Position numbers and translations under genes: made by a program | Shown here: positions 49,110-62,740 of the stretch, one piece after another | Numbering within the stretch: the first letter of the stretch is position 1 | Layout of the letters: every line of letters begins with the position of its first letter | The notes under the pieces: generated by a model | Seen by the model: the letters and a program-made list of their open reading frames with translations, nothing else | The model's database searches: none | Told to the model about the DNA's origin: nothing | From: Acorus gramineus | Taxonomy: Eukaryota; Streptophyta; Magnoliopsida; Acorales; Acoraceae | Length of the DNA: 64,000 bases | Reading direction: 5' to 3' | Assembly (NCBI GenBank): GCA_030737835.1 | Contig: JAUJYN010000045.1 | Span: 291,464-355,463, forward strand

Positions 49110-49921
49110 TAGGCCTGTCAACGGGTCGGGTCCAGACCCGGACCCGACCCGATTTGGACCTGACCCGAGTTGGACCCGACCCGGCGGACCCGAACAAACA
49201 AACAGGTCGGGTCCGGGTCCACCCCGCCCCGACCCGTTGGACCCGAGACCCGATTGTTTTATTAAAATATGCTCATATATTATAAGACCATTAATATTAG
49301 TTGATACATAATTTTATGTCTTACTTAACTTATTTTTGTATCTACAAATTCATAAATCATAATCATAACAAGCCTATAAATCGGTTTGTTTTGGACAATT
49401 AACTTATTAGCTTTTGAATTTGTATGATTAATTAGTTTGTTGCATGATTTATGTTTATTATTTAGGTTAATATGTTAGTGTTTATTGTTTTGAATGTTGT
49501 TTAGATTAATATTGTTTTGAATGTTGTTTAGGTTAGTTATGTTTATTATTTAAGTTAATATGTTTTTTTATGTTAGTGATTATTGTTTTGGATGTTGTTT
49601 AATAATTCATTTACTTTTTTTAAATTGTATAAAATTATATTCAAACATAGTCTCATTAACAATAATGTTTTATTACAAAAAATTTCAAATAGAATGATAA
49701 GGCAAACAAATACATGAGCTCTTCTCTCTTTTTTTTTTTTTTTTTTTACCCAACCATCCGGGTCGGGTCGGACCCGGACCCGACCCGGGTCCGACGGGTC
49801 CGGGTCCACATTTCCCCAGACCCGCCGGGTCCTAGGTTGGACCCGGACCCGCCGGGTCCTGTCACGGGTCGGGTCCGGGTCCACCCCGACCCGACCCGGA
49901 CCCGACCCGTTGACAGGCCTA
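49110..49921. mobile_element. Non-autonomous hAT-type element, 812 bp, 8-bp target duplication
   Basis: Both ends read TAGGCCTGTCAACGGG inward. Perfect 8-bp flanks, atgtgccc, lie at 49102-49109 and 49922-49929; 8 bp is the hAT signature. Subterminal regions of about 150 bp at each end are dense in GGGTCGGGTCC-type motifs in both orientations. The centre is AT-rich and noncoding. Arg/Pro-rich ORFs over the ends are by-products of the repeats. Confidence 0.9.
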
Positions 49922-50690
49922 ATGTGCCCTCAACCCCTTCTTTTAATTAATTCTCCCCCCTCCACATAAAACGAAAGTCATTTTTTACTCTCTTTTTTCA
50001 TTTACCCCTAAGCCTCCTTCTATCCATATCCCACAAACAATCATGAAGGCACAAATCCCACTCCTCGGCATCCCAATCTAGGCATACATTTTGAAAAAAA
50101 TAAATTTTCTAATCTCTTTTTGTCTTTTTATGTATCTCAACTATTCCTAATATCAATCCTCATCTCTAAAAAAATCAGTAATTGGGAATCTAACACCTGT
50201 AATCCTCTCCTCTCCTCTATCAATACTTCAAAAATATAGAATTTTTAAATTTTACTTTATTGTCATTGTTACTAATTTATTTAAAGTTTAAAATATTTGT
50301 GTAAATATCTAAAATAATTAAATCATTCAACATTTTCAGACTATGAAACCTCGTTAAGGTCAAATTTAAAATGTATGTATTGCTTATTAGATTTATGTTT
50401 TGACATATTTTTTTGTGAATTATCAATATGAAATATGACTTCTTGTTTTAAAATATAATAATTATTTTTTTAATTATTCAGTAATATGTTTTATATGAAT
50501 GTTTTTATTTTATTTTATACATATTTTAAATCTATGCTATTGAAAAAAAAACATAATGATATAACTTTGAAAAATATTTATATAAATCACATTAGGCCCC
50601 CATTTAAAAAAAAATGGCTCTGCCACTGCTATAACTGTCACAAAACTCTTATACATAATAGAAGCTCTATGCATTTCATTATTAATAAAA

Positions 50691-50972
50691 GGGAAAATCC
50701 ATAAAACCACCTGTAATTTTGTAAATATCCATATAACCCCTTGTAAACACACCATAAATGTGAATAACCCCCTGCTATTAAATTTTTTTTCACATAGGTC
50801 AAATATTCAATCCATATCTCATTTTCTAAACAAAGTTTAACAAATATGTATTCTTTTAATTTAACCCTAAAAAAATAACAAAGATTAACATAGGTAATAT
50901 GAATGTATTGAGCTTACAGGGGGTTAATATAAATATCCCAAAGATTACAGGGGGGTTATTTGGATTTTACCC
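50691..50972. mobile_element. Mutator-type MITE, 282 bp, 9-bp target duplication
   Basis: The left end gggaaaatccataaaaccac and the inverted right end gggtaaaatccaaataaccc match over about 55 bp. Perfect 9-bp flanks, ttaataaaa, lie at 50682-50690 and 50973-50981. The ends follow the same plan as the MULE at 11352 (GGGAAAA...AACCYCCTGTAA), so a Mutator-type transposase probably moved it. Confidence 0.85.
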
Positions 50973-50989
50973 TTAATAAAAAAAAAATT

Positions 50990-53680
50990 GATCCTCTTCT
51001 TCATCTCTTCAACTCTCCGTCGATTTGTTACCCACATCGGCCACGAGACACTCTTCCGCTAATTAAAACCGTCCTCTCCAGATAGGAAACAAAAATCCAA
51101 ACCATAGGTCTCCTCCACAACCCTAGGTCTGATCGATTTCATCAATCGAGTTCGACAGATACACGGGGACATGCACAGCCCTGGCTTTCACGGCCTCCTC
51201 TGCAACCCCGGTGCAGGGGATGCCACAGGTAATTCATATGAAGATTTATCTGTTTTAAATTTGTTTGGGTTTTCTGTGAGTTGATTTGATGGGGTTTGTT
51301 GTGCGTGTCTAATCAGAGGTTTAAGGATTTTTTTTCATGTAAATTAATTTTTTCCATTGAGCCTGTGTGAGATCTTGCCTCTGCATATATGTGTGTCTTC
51401 TGTTTTGAATTACCAGTAATCTACACATTTGGCATAAGTACTAAAAAATTGTTCGGCAACACTGGGTAGGCTTACAATGTCTGAAGTCAAGAGTAGTATA
51501 CTGAGTGTATAGTTATAAGTTTTCATTGCTATTTCCCTCCACCTCATTATGCATACCAAAGGAATGTCTTAATTTACACTTTTTTTCTACATTGTGGACT
51601 TCGTGATTCTATGCCGCATTTTTAGCCCTTTAATCTTAAAAAAATAAGGAAGTAAGGATTTGGTGGAGATTAAAAGCACTACTACTGAAATAACTGCATT
51701 GAAAGAGGCAACTTTGCGGGAAGTTCTGTAGAGATTCATTGAGGTTGGTCTAAATCAAACTATTGTAAACAGGTAATAATTTTATCCACATTATATCTCT
51801 TCTCATATAAGTTCAAGTGGAAAAAATTACATCATAAATATATAACATACATTCAAGTTTTCATAATTGGGTAATTAATCTTCGGTTTAATGTTTAGACT
51901 GATTTCCTATTTATAATGGTAAAATACTTTAAAACTCTTATTTCTTCTTTATTTTTTTCAAAGAATGACAGCCATGCATATGATGACAAAATGAAAGGAG
52001 AGATTACATGTGAGTCCAATAAACTTGAAAACATAACAAACTTGTAATGATCTAGAGTTCAATATAAATTTAGGACTTATTATTTTTATATATTTATATA
52101 ATTAAATATCTTATTTATTAAATTATAAAAAAAAAAAAAAAAATTCATGCGCAACTCACGTGTGCCTCAACTATTTAAAAAAAAAAAAAGTGTAAACCCT
52201 ATGTGTCAAATAGAGAGAGAGAGTGTGAGAGTTTCAAAACAAGATAAAGGGACGGATGAAGACAGACTGTGAGGGAGAGACTGATTGTGAGATAGAGACA
52301 CAGATTAAATGAGAGGGAGAACATATTTGAAGAAAAACTGCTGAAGAACATGAAGCCGAGATGAAGAAGACGAAGACCTGAAGATGAACCGATGAAGAAG
52401 AGAAGTCGGAGCCTCGAAGGTCGGACTTCGGAGGAGAAGTCGCGCTCGGGCTGAAGAAGAAGAAGACCCTTCTGTTCTCTGAATCTCTGTTAGGGCTAGC
52501 AGAAGAAGACCCTTTGTCGGTTTTTTTTTTTTTTTAAGTATTAAATTGTTCGGGCAGGCCCATTCTGTCCGACCTGTTAAAAAAACAATAAAACAAGCTG
52601 GCGCACATGCGGAATCGGGTCACATGTGCGGGCCTGACCCGCAGATGGCCCGATTCCCTTGAACCCAACCACACAAGCAGCATGTCATCATCCCTATATT
52701 ACATGTCGATAACAAAGAGTCTCAATTAAAAAAGTAAGTGATGGCGGGGAGTGAAAAGTGTTGTGTGGTGTGTGGGGCCTGTGGGCTGTGGACTGTGTTC
52801 GGATTAATTTTGAAACTTGTTTGTCTCTTATCCACAGGCATTTATGAATCTAATACCACTGACTGGATCCCATGGGCATTTTTGGAGTCACGGTTGACTC
52901 TATTTTAGAGCAATCGGCTCCATTTTGGAGTCACAGTTGTCTCCTTCTATTTTTACTTTTAAATTTTTTAATATTAACTTAAATAATAATATAATAATAA
53001 ATATAAAATTAGTTAAATTAATATTATTTATTTTTTAAAATTTAATACATAAATAATTAATATAATATAAAATTCTAAGTTCGATGTATCAATCCCTGTT
53101 AAATGTATCTCAATTTCAATGTGCATTCAGTTAATGTATGAAAATTGTTATGTGAATTATTTTAAATTATGAATTACATGACTAATTATAATGTCAAGTA
53201 ATACATATAAAATTAATTAATATGAAATAATTAATTAAAATGAATGTGTAATAACTTAATTAATATTAGACTGATTTTGAAGGTCTCGACGAGACCTTTC
53301 TAATGATATAATATTTATAAATAAACAAGGGGTAGATTTAAACTTAACTTAAAATAAGTAAAAAATTTATTTTATGGTAAAAGATACAAATGGAATAATT
53401 AAATATTGTATGCACCAGGGGAGGGTAACTTTGTCTTCAAAAAATAAATAAATAGTGAAATGGAGGGGAATGCATTTTGCCCCCTCCACTTGCAAACATG
53501 CAGACCCTCCATGTTTGACTGCATTTTGCAATCGAAAATGGAGGCCGATTGGAGTTCAACTGGGATGCAATTTGAAAAAATGCATCCCGGCTGGAGATGT
53601 TCTTACACTCAATCTCTTTTATAACCTCAAATACAGTATTATATATCTCATATATTAGCCCCTTTCATCCACCATATCGA
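50990..53680. other. Spacer with possible exon debris
   Basis: The sequence just left of the Mutator-type MITE (about 50628-50690) resembles the block at 38653-38729. At 51000-51228 a GC-richer leader is followed by a possible donor (ccacag|gtaattc). At about 51660-51771 a frame reads VEIKSTTTEITALKEATLRE before a stop. These could be exons of a decayed gene, but the family is not recognised. A GA-rich tract lies at 52330-52510. The rest is AT-rich. Confidence 0.35.
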
Positions 53681-53689
53681 GGTTTATAT

Positions 53690-54775
53690 CTTATTGAAAA
53701 AATTTCACATTTTATATAAATAATATCATTCAATTCATTGAAACATATACTTCATCTTTTATAAAAGTACATGCCTCATTAGATAAGGTATATGGATTTA
53801 AAAAATGAAAACCTGTGTGACCTGTATTTTGGACTGTAAAAATGGGCTGAGTGAAACATTTTCCAGTGACCAATGATTTAAGAGCGTTGATATACTGTTC
53901 GTTTTGCAACCCCGTTTGCCATCTCATAATATATGATAACGTAATATATATTGCACAATATATAGAGTTCTATAATAATTTATGACGTAAAAAATTATTT
54001 TTCAAAACAAAAAAAAATATATTAACGTATCTCAGTATATACTTTATTTTGTATAACAGCATGTACTTCAATGGGAGAGTGCATTATTTTTATATATAAA
54101 AAAAAATGGTGTTGACTGCGGAAAGGGCTACACTTGGGCTGGGTGTATCATTTTCCATTAAACGTCGATACACTCAGTCCATTTTGTAGCCCGTTTTGCA
54201 GCTCCATACACTATAATAACGCAATATATAATATGCTATCATTGTGTGTGAGATTCTATCATTATGTATGATGCAAAAAAAAATCATTTTTTAACGTGTA
54301 AAAAAATATATTAATGTATCTTAGTATATACTTTATATCATATAACAGCATGTACTTCAATAAAAAAAAAAAGTGTATATTTTTTTAAAAAAAAGAAAAT
54401 CGACGTGGACTACAATGGGGGCTGCACAAGTAGCTGGACATATCATTTTCTTTTTTAATTTCCATAATTTGAATACATGGGCCAATTATGATTTAATTAG
54501 GAGCGCTGATACACGCAATCTTTTTTACAGCCAGTTTTGTAGTCTCATATACTATGATAGCGTAGTATATACTGCACTATCATAGTGTATGGCCCTATCA
54601 TAGCATATTACCCTTTTTTTCATTATGAAAAAAAATGCACTAATGTATCTCCGTATATACTTCATTTCATATAACCGCATACGCTTCAAAGAGTGAGTGT
54701 ATGATTTAAAAAATAAATAAATAAAATAGACTGTAATTGGGGTTGCAATGGGGGCTGTGTGTATCTTTTTCCTTT
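53690..54775. mobile_element. Head-to-tail cluster of related MITEs
   Basis: At least three units lie side by side: about 53881-54156, 54158-54450 and 54499-54773. A partial one lies upstream at about 53690-53866. Each starts with a 'gcgttgatacact...ttttgcagcc' type end. Each ends with 'gggctg...gtgtatcattttcc'. The shared middle is 'tatctcagtatatactttat...ataacagcatgtacttca'. The family is related to the copies near 3.7-4.6 kb and 10.8-11.1 kb. Confidence 0.65.
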
Positions 54776-55278
54776 AATTAGCCTATCAAGCCCAATAGAG
54801 GCCCAATCCCAAATATAAAATTTGAGAATTTTAAAACATGAATGAGGTGGTTATCCCAGTCGGTACATGGGCTCTTTGGTGCTTTTATGGGGACATCGTT
54901 TCTATGTTGAGAACCTATGAGAGGCTACGGTGAATTTTATCAAAGATTGGGGATGTTATATTGTCGGTGTCAAGCACATTGATATAAATCAGAGGACGAT
55001 TCGTATCATGGGGTGAGTGAGTACTAATTTCACGAGGTTTTTGGGGAGAGAAGTGAATAGAACTCTCTTCTATTCGCCTTCTTGGCGGCTCGTATTTTGC
55101 TTTATTTCTTATTTTAATTTCTTTTTATCCTCTATCCCCTCTATGTAATCCCTTTCAGATCATTGCAACTACGATATTAATATATTGGGGTGACAATTGT
55201 CTACTGACTTCAAAATATATAACAAAAACGCATGACTCACGCATGACTCACATGAGTGCGGTGGTAATACAAATCTCT

Positions 55279-55281
<3 letters not shown>

Positions 55282-55334
<53 letters not shown>

Positions 55335-55347
55335 CACACACACACAC
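55282..55347. repeat. (AT)n followed by (AC)n microsatellite
   Basis: About 49 bp of AT repeats run to 55330 and are followed by ACACAC to 55347. Length is prone to vary. Confidence 0.95.
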
Positions 55348-55577
55348 GGACAACACGGATAATATATTATATCACAAAAAATTGGATATTTTAAAAAAAA
55401 ATAGTAAATGCTATTTTGTAAAATTTAAGAAAAATGTTTAGACAACTCGAGTACGATCTACACATTTTGATTTTTTTTTTTATAAAAAGTAAACACCCTG
55501 TAATGAAATACATATATTTATAAAAATGTATATACTTTCTTTATGCATTGCATGCAATTGAATGAAAAATATAAATC

Positions 55578-55579
<2 letters not shown>

Positions 55580-55642
<63 letters not shown>
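55580..55642. repeat. (AT)n microsatellite
   Basis: About 31 AT dinucleotides. Confidence 0.95.
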
Positions 55643-55644
<2 letters not shown>

Positions 55645-55681
55645 CGAGGAGTTATAATTGGGATTGACTAGAAGCTGTTGA

Positions 55682-55912
55682 TACATATTGTTTGGTTGTA
55701 ATGGTGAAGGTACTGTTGGGGACTGGGGAGGGTGGTGACTGGTGAGGATTTAAATACATACTTTCAATTATTGGCATTTCTATGTGGAGCTTATCACATT
55801 ACATATTGTTTAATTGGTTATAATGGTGAAGGTACTGTTGGAGACTGGGGAGGGTGGTGAGGATTTAACTACTTTCAATTATTGGCATTTCTATGTGAGC
55901 TTATCACATCAT
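55682..55912. repeat. Two-copy tandem repeat, period about 118 bp
   Basis: Copies starting tacatattgttt at 55682 and 55800 share 'aatggtgaaggtactgttgg', 'ggggagggtggtga' and 'caattattggcatttctatg' in order. A few small indels separate them. Confidence 0.85.
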
Positions 55913-57900
55913 TCATATAATTCTTTACATTATATTTATTAATGATTAATATATATATATACTGTGAGAACTAATTAGTAACTTATCATGAAAGCAATAT
56001 TGAAATGTCTCCCAGCTAAAAAATGACTAACATGCCATGTGTTTGTCATTTACTTGATGGCATGATTTTAAATTAATTCCAATAAAATAAAATAAACACA
56101 GGTGTAATTTTCTAGAACACCCACTTATATAATTATATTCACTTGGTGATGTTTTCCAGATAGGTAATTTTTTAATGAAGTTGTAACTTTCAAACATGCA
56201 ATCTAGTATGAGTTGGAAATTTTAGATTATATATGCATTACAAGGCTAACAATAATTCATTGATTGATAATACAAAACTCCATTTTAAATGTGCAATTTG
56301 ACCATGCTCTTTACAATATTAAACCGCAAAGACAAAGTCCTAATTAATTGAAATTGAAAAATAATTTAATAATTCTCTGTGAAATAGTCAACTACATGTA
56401 AATGATATCATTTACCAATCCTCTCTATCATTTACCCAAGAGATAGATTATAAAATGTTGATCTTTAAATTTACATACATATCGTCTAATAAAATAATAT
56501 AATAACCAACTCAATTTGTTATTATTGTTTTCATTATTTACAGACAAAAAAATATATTTCCATGTGGGGGAGGGGGTGCCTGTGGCCTTCTTTTTTCTCT
56601 TTATTTTTATTGAAAAAATTCTTCCCTTGTTAGTTATATATATTAGTTTAACTACCACTTTATTTGAGGATTTCTTTTTGTATAAGGTCGTGCTTGAAAT
56701 TAAAGGCTAGTTTGGTTATTTTGATACAGAAGTGTGTCATTAATTATATTATTAAATATTTATATTTACTATTTTTTTAAAGATCTATATTTGATATATT
56801 GACATATAAAAAGAGTGTCATTGATTTTTGTATGAGAAAAATAACTTTAAATCAATAAAAATTCTCCCTCAGTACCCTTCCTTATGGGATTTAAGAAGTA
56901 TTTGGGAATATTGAGGATGGCCGTATTCTTTATCATCTCACGTTGTGTATATATTCAAAACATTTTATTATATTTTGATATATATTTTTTCAAAAATCTT
57001 ATTTATAATACATTTTTATGACTTCACAATAAAAATAATTAAATATATAATATAATATTCATCTAGTATAGATATATTTAAACGGAGAATTTTTTTTTAA
57101 TTTTTTTTTTAATTTTTTTTTTTTTGACATCTGAATCCATATCTGACTTCAATAATCCATATAATTTATTCAAATTTTAATATTAGAATAATCAGATGAT
57201 TGAGAAGCTCAGTGAATATATATCCAATTGAAAGGTGTTTTAGGACAAGTGTACAACACAATTAAAACCAGACTTTGCCTCTCTGTTGACACCTTCACAA
57301 TAAAAAAGACACGTACAAAAGCATGACAATATGTGTGTTCAAATTTCTAATTTTCTATACATATTTTAAGGATACAGATTTGAAATGGATGGAATGACTT
57401 CTCCACTCCACTATTCCAAAATTCTTCCTAACAAGGACACTACCTTATCCTTACAGAGGCTTTTTGCTTGAATTGGGAGTTCCAAAAAAAAAGGGTATTG
57501 GCAAGAGGAAGTCAATGGAAAGATGCATTCATGTTCTATTTTATTGGAATAAGCATCGTTGTCATGCCTTGTTGGTTGGTACTGGTGTGGTTGCTCTCGG
57601 GGTGGGTAGTATGTGCTTTAAATTTTTTTTTTTTTTTTTTTTTGTTAAAAATCCCTCAATGAAGAGGAAGATATCTCTTCCCACTCATCAGAAAGGTGAT
57701 TTGGCCAGTAGTTTATATTTATAATTGCATTATTTGCATTCCACTTTCTTAAATTCTAGTTCTTCCTACCTTGTTAATTAAGAAACCCTAACATTTGAAA
57801 ACAATGGATCTAAATTTATGGAATTCCAAGAGAAACTGAAAATTTTAAAATTAATCTTGGGATTTTGTATGAAGTTTGGCACTCTAACCCGTCTTGGGGG
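55913..57900. other. AT-rich spacer, no gene seen
   Basis: Chance ORFs and long T runs (57086-57124, 57625-57642). No domain or terminal repeat was recognised. Confidence 0.4.
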
Positions 57901-58667
57901 GTGATGCATCGGGATAGTTAAGAGGCCCAAAATTCTTGAGAGGCTCATGGATTGGATAATGATGAGGATGAGGAAGAGGGCCGAGTGAGGTGTGTTTAGT
58001 CCCACATCACATGATATGTGTTTATATGTGAGGATGAGGGTGTAATTCGGTAGATTTAGTTCAGTTTTTTGCAAACTCAAATTGAACCGAACTATATTCA
58101 CATGTAACCTGAAACCGAATCGAAAATCTAAAACTGAACCAAATCGATTTTTGTTTGGTTAAACTGAACTAGACTAAACCGAACCGTTAAAGATTGATGG
58201 GTTGGTTAGAGTTTTTTGGGAGGTTGGTTTACAACTTTACATAAATATCAAAATGCTAGAATTGATTGTATAAATTAATATATTCATTTTTTATGAATAT
58301 TAATGCTATAACAAGAATATAGTTTTTAATATAAAAAGAATGATGTAAATGAATACTGATTATGAATAATCATGTGTTTAAATTTAATTCAGTTCAGATC
58401 GATTAATTCAGTTTTTTTTAAGTAAAACTAAACCCAAATCAATGTAGATCGGTTTATTAATTTTTAATCCATACCCAAATCAAACCATAAAACTATTGAC
58501 TCAAACCCGAAAAAAATCGGTTTGGATCAGTTTAGACTCGATTTAATCGACCAAAGTTGCACCCCTAATGCAAGTACAACTCTTACACACCCAGATGTAT
58601 TTTAAAGCCATTAGCCCACAAATGACGAAGCGGATTATACCTTTGTGTGTAAGCCTGGGGAGTTAAC
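57901..58667 (+). mobile_element. Single diverged TRIM LTR, interrupted by an hAT-type element
   Basis: Read on the plus strand it follows the array LTR: 'ttagtcccacatca', 'tgtttatatgtgag', then after the interruption 'caactcttacacaccca', 'ccattagcccacaaatgacg' and 'gtgtgtaagcctgggg'. It is clearly more diverged than the array copies, hence older. No internal region is attached. Confidence 0.7.
58035..58568. mobile_element. hAT-type MITE nested in the TRIM LTR
   Basis: The ends are tgagggtgtaattcggt and, inverted, ttaggggtgcaactttggt. Flanks tgtgagga and tgcaagta are degraded copies of the tgtgagca found at this place in the intact array LTR, which fits an 8-bp duplication. Inside are many 'aaccgaa' and 'ttcggtt'-type motifs in both orientations. 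Confidence 0.7.
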
Positions 58668-59047
58668 GTATTGTGAATGTGGGACTCTCAGATCCAGTTT
58701 GGGAAGTGAGAGATTTTTCAAGATGATTGGCTTCCTGTCTTCCATATAAATATCATTAACATATTCAATACGAATATATTACCATTTCATGAATTTGCAA
58801 GTTGCATTCATGTAATCAAATTGAATTAGGTTTCTAGGGTTTGTGTGTGTCTTGTATATATTTTAGTTACCATTATTGAGTTGGTTGATGCAAGGATATA
58901 CAAGGCATGATACATATATATAAATTAAGATGAAAGCTTATTAGTAAACACTTGTTCCGTTAATAGAGTTTCTTGTCAATCTGAACAAAACATAAATCTT
59001 CCAACACCTGGCTATCAAATATATATCTCCAGTATATATACCTATGT

Positions 59048-59048
59048 A

Positions 59049-59083
<35 letters not shown>

Positions 59084-59097
59084 CAATAATAATAATA
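59048..59097. repeat. (AAT)n microsatellite
   Basis: Trinucleotide AAT repeats with a single CAA interruption near 59080. Confidence 0.9.
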
Positions 59098-60143
59098 TAA
59101 TAAACCTCTTGCATGGAAATAGTCCACAGCTAATTATTTTATTTGTCTAAAAGTGGATTAGCTCTGACTAAATAAATACATGATATGAGAGATGTGGTCA
59201 TACATGACCTGAAGTTGAAAACCAGTTAAATAATTATTTCTAAGATTATCTTTGTTTAATCATAGTTCATATATAATTGTATTTTGAATAGCATATAATT
59301 ATTAACCATAATACCATATATGTACCCCCCCCCCCCCTACCAAAAAAAAGAACTTAAAAATAAAAACCAATTATTATTATTTTTCAAGAAAAAAATGAAA
59401 TTTTCTTTAGCTCATAAAATTTTCATGTAAAACCATTACTAAACTGAAACCATCCATTGAAACTAAAATTAGGGAAAAAACTGATCTCTTCACCTGACTG
59501 AATCCTGAAAGTATGGATTTGAAAATCCATGTATCAGATGGTTGAAAGAGAAAAATAGTATAATTAATTAGTCTAAAAGAAGGAATCTTTGCATTTTATT
59601 GTTTGATTATGAAAAAAAGTATTGGAAATTAAAGACTTAATATATCTATAGTTTGAATTCTTAATTGTTTAGTTAATAATTTCCAATATTCTATTTTTCT
59701 CTCTGCAAGTCTTCTAGGATCTCATAATGTTCATAGTGTTCATTTAATTAATGTTTTTATAATAATTTATGTATTGACTTAATTGAGTTCCTAATTGAAG
59801 CTAATTGAATTTTTATATAAGAATACATGTAGCCAAATAATAAAAACTATCTTTTCATCAATAACGTTCCGTGTTTCTTTTCTTTTTGAGAGTTGTGTAT
59901 GAGAATTTTGACATTGATTGGATTCTTTGTAGCTTTATGTTGCGTTGAATGTTATTCAAAATTTATGTTATTGGTGCGTCAAAGATATCTATGTACCGTG
60001 AATGAAACACAGCGTAGTCGTCATGCATGAAAAGGAAACTCATATTTAATTTCCAACCAAATTTTCTTTCAAAAAAAAAAAAAAAAAACCATCTCTTCCA
60101 TACGAAGAAGCACGACTTGTGCAAATCAAAGTCCTACGACCAA

Positions 60144-60175
<32 letters not shown>
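60144..60175. repeat. (AAT)n microsatellite
   Basis: About ten AAT units. Confidence 0.9.
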
Positions 60176-60177
<2 letters not shown>

Positions 60178-62421
60178 TGGTCATACCAATAACAGTGTGT
60201 TGAAGAACAATTCTCAGAATTAGAAGTCCTTTTCAGTAACAGCTAGATCTGATTGAGAAATTCTTTTTTTTAGGTTTGAATTTGATTTATATTGGACGAA
60301 TTCTCCGAAAGCGGCTTGCGCGCATGCGAATTAATTAATTTATAGCTTAAATTGACTGATCTGCAGTGACTGATCAATAAACTTGTGGAGGATGTATTTC
60401 AGATAAATTTGCATGAGCATGTGATTTTTAATTTTGCTATTTGAGTATGCCAATTGCATATACAAAAATCTTTTAAAATTTTATGTTAAAAGACTTGAAG
60501 ATACGATGAACTCTTTTATTAATTAAGCAGTGAGAGGCAAAAATTAAACTCTGTTTAATTAATGGAAAGAGATTAATTAGTGAAAATTAAGTAATAATAA
60601 TCTATCAGTCCAATAAATTAAATTTATGAACTGTATCTCAGACTAAATAAAATATCATGCACTCCTCCTCTACCCCTTCACCAGGTAAACAAAAATCTTA
60701 ACAAACTTAATAAATTTAGTATTTCAAACAATAAAATCCTATTCATGAAACTATTCTAATATCCACTAAATTCAAAAACATAAATAATTTTAATTTGTTT
60801 ACTTCCATATTGGTTAAGTAGGAATAGTAATAAAGAGTAATGACATTATAAATATGGATCATGGATTGATGGGTGATTAAATGGGTGATAATGAAACTTC
60901 ATAAGACTAATAAACATAATATAAACGTGTATTGTTTATGATTCATTTAAATTATGATAGTATGTGTTAATCTTATTAAATTCTCCTCACACACATTTTT
61001 TTCCTCTTTGATTGCGTGCATCACACATACCTAACACTAACTTGAGATGAAAACAAATTATGCCGATTGACATACATAATAAACACAATTTACAAACCAG
61101 GTTTTGACATGAATACAAATAAATTTAATTAGTAGAATGTTGGGTGTGACACTGCTCATTAATTTATGCACATTTTAAACTGTTTGATCTATTTATAATA
61201 ATTTCAAGTGGCTCAATAAAGAATTAGCTAGTTAGGTACTTGGGAGTGTATTTGCATCTTATGTAAATCATTTCATGTGTAACTCACGAGAAAATTATAA
61301 TTTAGCCTAAAAAAAACTCATACTTCACTATCATTATATATATAAGTAGTATTTTTTTTTATAAAGAAAAGAAAGATATTTGTTGCTCGATTTTATACTG
61401 AATTCGAATTACAAACTTCAAAAAGAGAAAAAATAGAACACAAAACATGATAAAAAAAAAGGATAGAAAAGGCATATGAGACGACTATAATTAGAAGAGG
61501 TATCCCACTCCCACACAATATATATATAATTAGTAGTTAAGAACCTAAGGAGATGCATCAATGAGAAGGTAAGAAGTACAAAATATTAAATACAACGCAT
61601 ACCATCCACTGAAAAATGAAAAAAAGCTGAGAAATATGTGAGGAGATTGAAACCTAAATCCCTTTTTGTGAAGCATCATATGTGCCAAATAGAACCAGAT
61701 AAGTTTTGATATATCAAAATTAAGTTAGAATAAAATCTAATAATTATGTAAATTCTGATAATAATTTAAAAGGGGGGTTAAATAGTTTGTATATCAATAA
61801 ATTAAAATATATATTTTTGTATCATTTTAAAAAGCTATCTTAATTAACATTCCTGTATGTTCAAAAACATGCATGTCACATGTATCATTACATCTATCAC
61901 ATACACAGTGGTGTCTCTATGAATATTTATAGATGAAATCATTAAAAAAAAAATCCATAAAATTTTTAAAAAATCTACTTTTATCATATATTTATCCAAA
62001 ACATAAAAACATTTTGAAAAACGAAACAACTTACATTAATAAAAAAATAAGCCATCAAATAAAGGAGATGAAAGATTTTCAATATATAATTTTTTTTATA
62101 ATTATCCTCGATGGTTTCACATACTTGGGGATTTTAAATATAAAACTTGGGCTGAGCAAAGTCAACTAGTGAGCTAGTAGGGTCACGGGTGGTTGGTTGG
62201 CTAGGTTGCTATAATTAGGAAGGGTAATAGTAATAGTTTTTTTTTTTTAGTGTCATATGATCAATTGAACTCACCACATACATCACCCTCGTATATTTGC
62301 AAACACAACCAAATAATATAATCATAAAATTTTATTTAAAAAGTCATAAATATTTGTTTATTCTTATCTATTGTTTATATTTTCTTTTATTTAAAAGAAA
62401 GTGAACTAGACAACAAAAGTA

Positions 62422-62740
62422 TCACTACAAAAAAAAATAGGCATTTGCGACGGCCTAGATCCGTCGCACAAGGGTACCTAAACCGCCGCAAATATTTTTT
62501 GCGGCGGTATTGGGAGGGGACCGCTACGCGTCGTAAAAATGTAGCGACGGTTTTGAAACCGCTGTAAAAAACTATTTTCGACGGTTTTGCTATCTGTCGC
62601 AAAACCACTTTTTGCGACGGATTAATTGCTGTCGCAAAACTGCTTTTGGGGCTTTTGAAATTTCACTTATTATATTATTTGTGACGGCCTCAAACCGCCG
62701 CAAATAACATTTTTTATTTTTGCAAATAAAATTTTTGTTT
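62422..62740 (+). mobile_element. CACTA-type transposon end (fragment)
   Basis: It begins cactacaaaaaaaaataggc, the CACTA terminal motif. Subterminal repeats based on TTTGCGACGG and CCGTCGCAAA follow in both orientations for about 290 bp, as bound by CACTA transposases. No matching TGTAGTG end is seen to the right. A second, weaker start (actacaagaaaacag) lies at 62787. It is a truncated end with no coding part. Confidence 0.75.

Larger units (their letters stand above)
58669..62420. other. AT-rich spacer, no gene seen
   Basis: Contains the (AAT)n runs listed separately and a poly-C run at 59325-59337, with no coding sequence or paired terminal repeats recognised. Confidence 0.45.

Noticed and set aside
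49093-49950. Arg/Pro/Asp-rich ORFs
   Set aside because: They come from the GGGTCGGGTCC repeats of the hAT-type element.
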